Below, one piece after another: positions 63,769 to 64,000 of a stretch of DNA of 64,000 nucleotides. Below the pieces are notes generated by a model. It had not been told where the DNA came from, did no database searches, and saw only the letters and a list, made by a program, of their open reading frames with translations. The stretch spans positions 17,021,501 to 17,085,500 of the forward strand of contig NC_092671.1 in the NCBI RefSeq assembly GCF_964355755.1. Direction: 5' to 3'. Source of the DNA: Antedon mediterranea. Its lineage: Eukaryota; Echinodermata; Crinoidea; Comatulida; Antedonidae. The stretch's first letter is position 1. Every line of letters starts with the position of its first letter. The translations under genes were made by a program, and so were the position numbers.

Positions 63769-64000
63769 TCATAAACAAAACAACATGAACAATAACAAGA
63801 ACAATGAATACAACAAGAACAATGAATACAACATGAACAATGAATACAACATGAACAATGAATACAACATGAATGATAACATGAACAATAATGACAACAT
63901 GAACGATAACATGAACGATAACATGAACAATGATGACAACTTGAACAATGGTGACAACATGAAAAATGACATGAACAATGACGATAACATGAACAATGAC
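63769..64000. repeat. Minisatellite, about 15-bp unit AACATGAACAATGAY
   Basis: About 15 imperfect copies running to the window edge, 60 bases beyond the ICA1 exon acceptor and hence in the next ICA1 intron. The long minus-strand open frame over it (repeating FMLYSL) is an effect of the repeat, not a gene. Confidence 0.9.

Noticed and set aside
63769-63996. Low-complexity FML-rich open frame
   Set aside because: Product of the 15-bp minisatellite in an ICA1 intron.

Overview
This is a stretch of animal (eukaryotic) nuclear DNA. It is AT-rich, its genes have many short exons and long introns, and transposon remnants are abundant. The palindrome TAGGCCTA recurs throughout, and the exon-encoded proteins resemble vertebrate orthologues. 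This fits an invertebrate deuterostome, most likely an echinoderm, but that placement is an inference. No prokaryotic gene, CRISPR array or operon was seen.

Three conserved genes could be assembled exon by exon, all on the minus strand. (1) Positions 1-8815 hold the 5' two thirds of an atypical E2F (E2F7/8) with the first DNA-binding domain and the start of the second. A 5.8-kb minisatellite of about 95 copies of a 61-bp unit fills one intron. Two candidate promoters, each with E2F-type sites, lie at about 10.5 and 11.7 kb. (2) Positions 13681-25766 hold a complete ARMC8 gene: 21 coding exons summing to 1980 nt (659 residues). ARMC8 is the armadillo-repeat subunit of the CTLH/GID ubiquitin ligase. 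(3) Positions 61264-63707 hold the last two coding exons of ICA1 (ICA69); the BAR domain lies beyond the window.

A fourth gene at 30938-31847 (minus), with a candidate non-coding first exon and TATA promoter near 37.2 kb, encodes a 74-residue secreted peptide precursor. It has a signal peptide, basic cleavage sites, a possible amidation site and an acidic C-terminal EDDDWF peptide. I do not recognise its family. It is the best candidate in the window for an undescribed signalling or defence peptide.

The rest is mostly mobile DNA and its derivatives: a 5S-rRNA-headed SINE (31.9-32.3 kb), two non-LTR reverse transcriptase remnants, tRNA-like SINE copies, at least six families of short inverted-repeat elements, and a decayed 3.7-kb DNA transposon (46328-50000) whose inner termini carry YY1-like motifs. 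There are also recent tandem or segmental duplications at 28.1-28.6, 35.8-36.7/38.3-39.7 and 43.8-44.4 kb. Between 50 and 60 kb almost nothing recognisable was seen. Several elements sit right at gene-processing sites: beside the ARMC8 GC donor, beside the peptide gene's donor and just upstream of the ARMC8 start codon.
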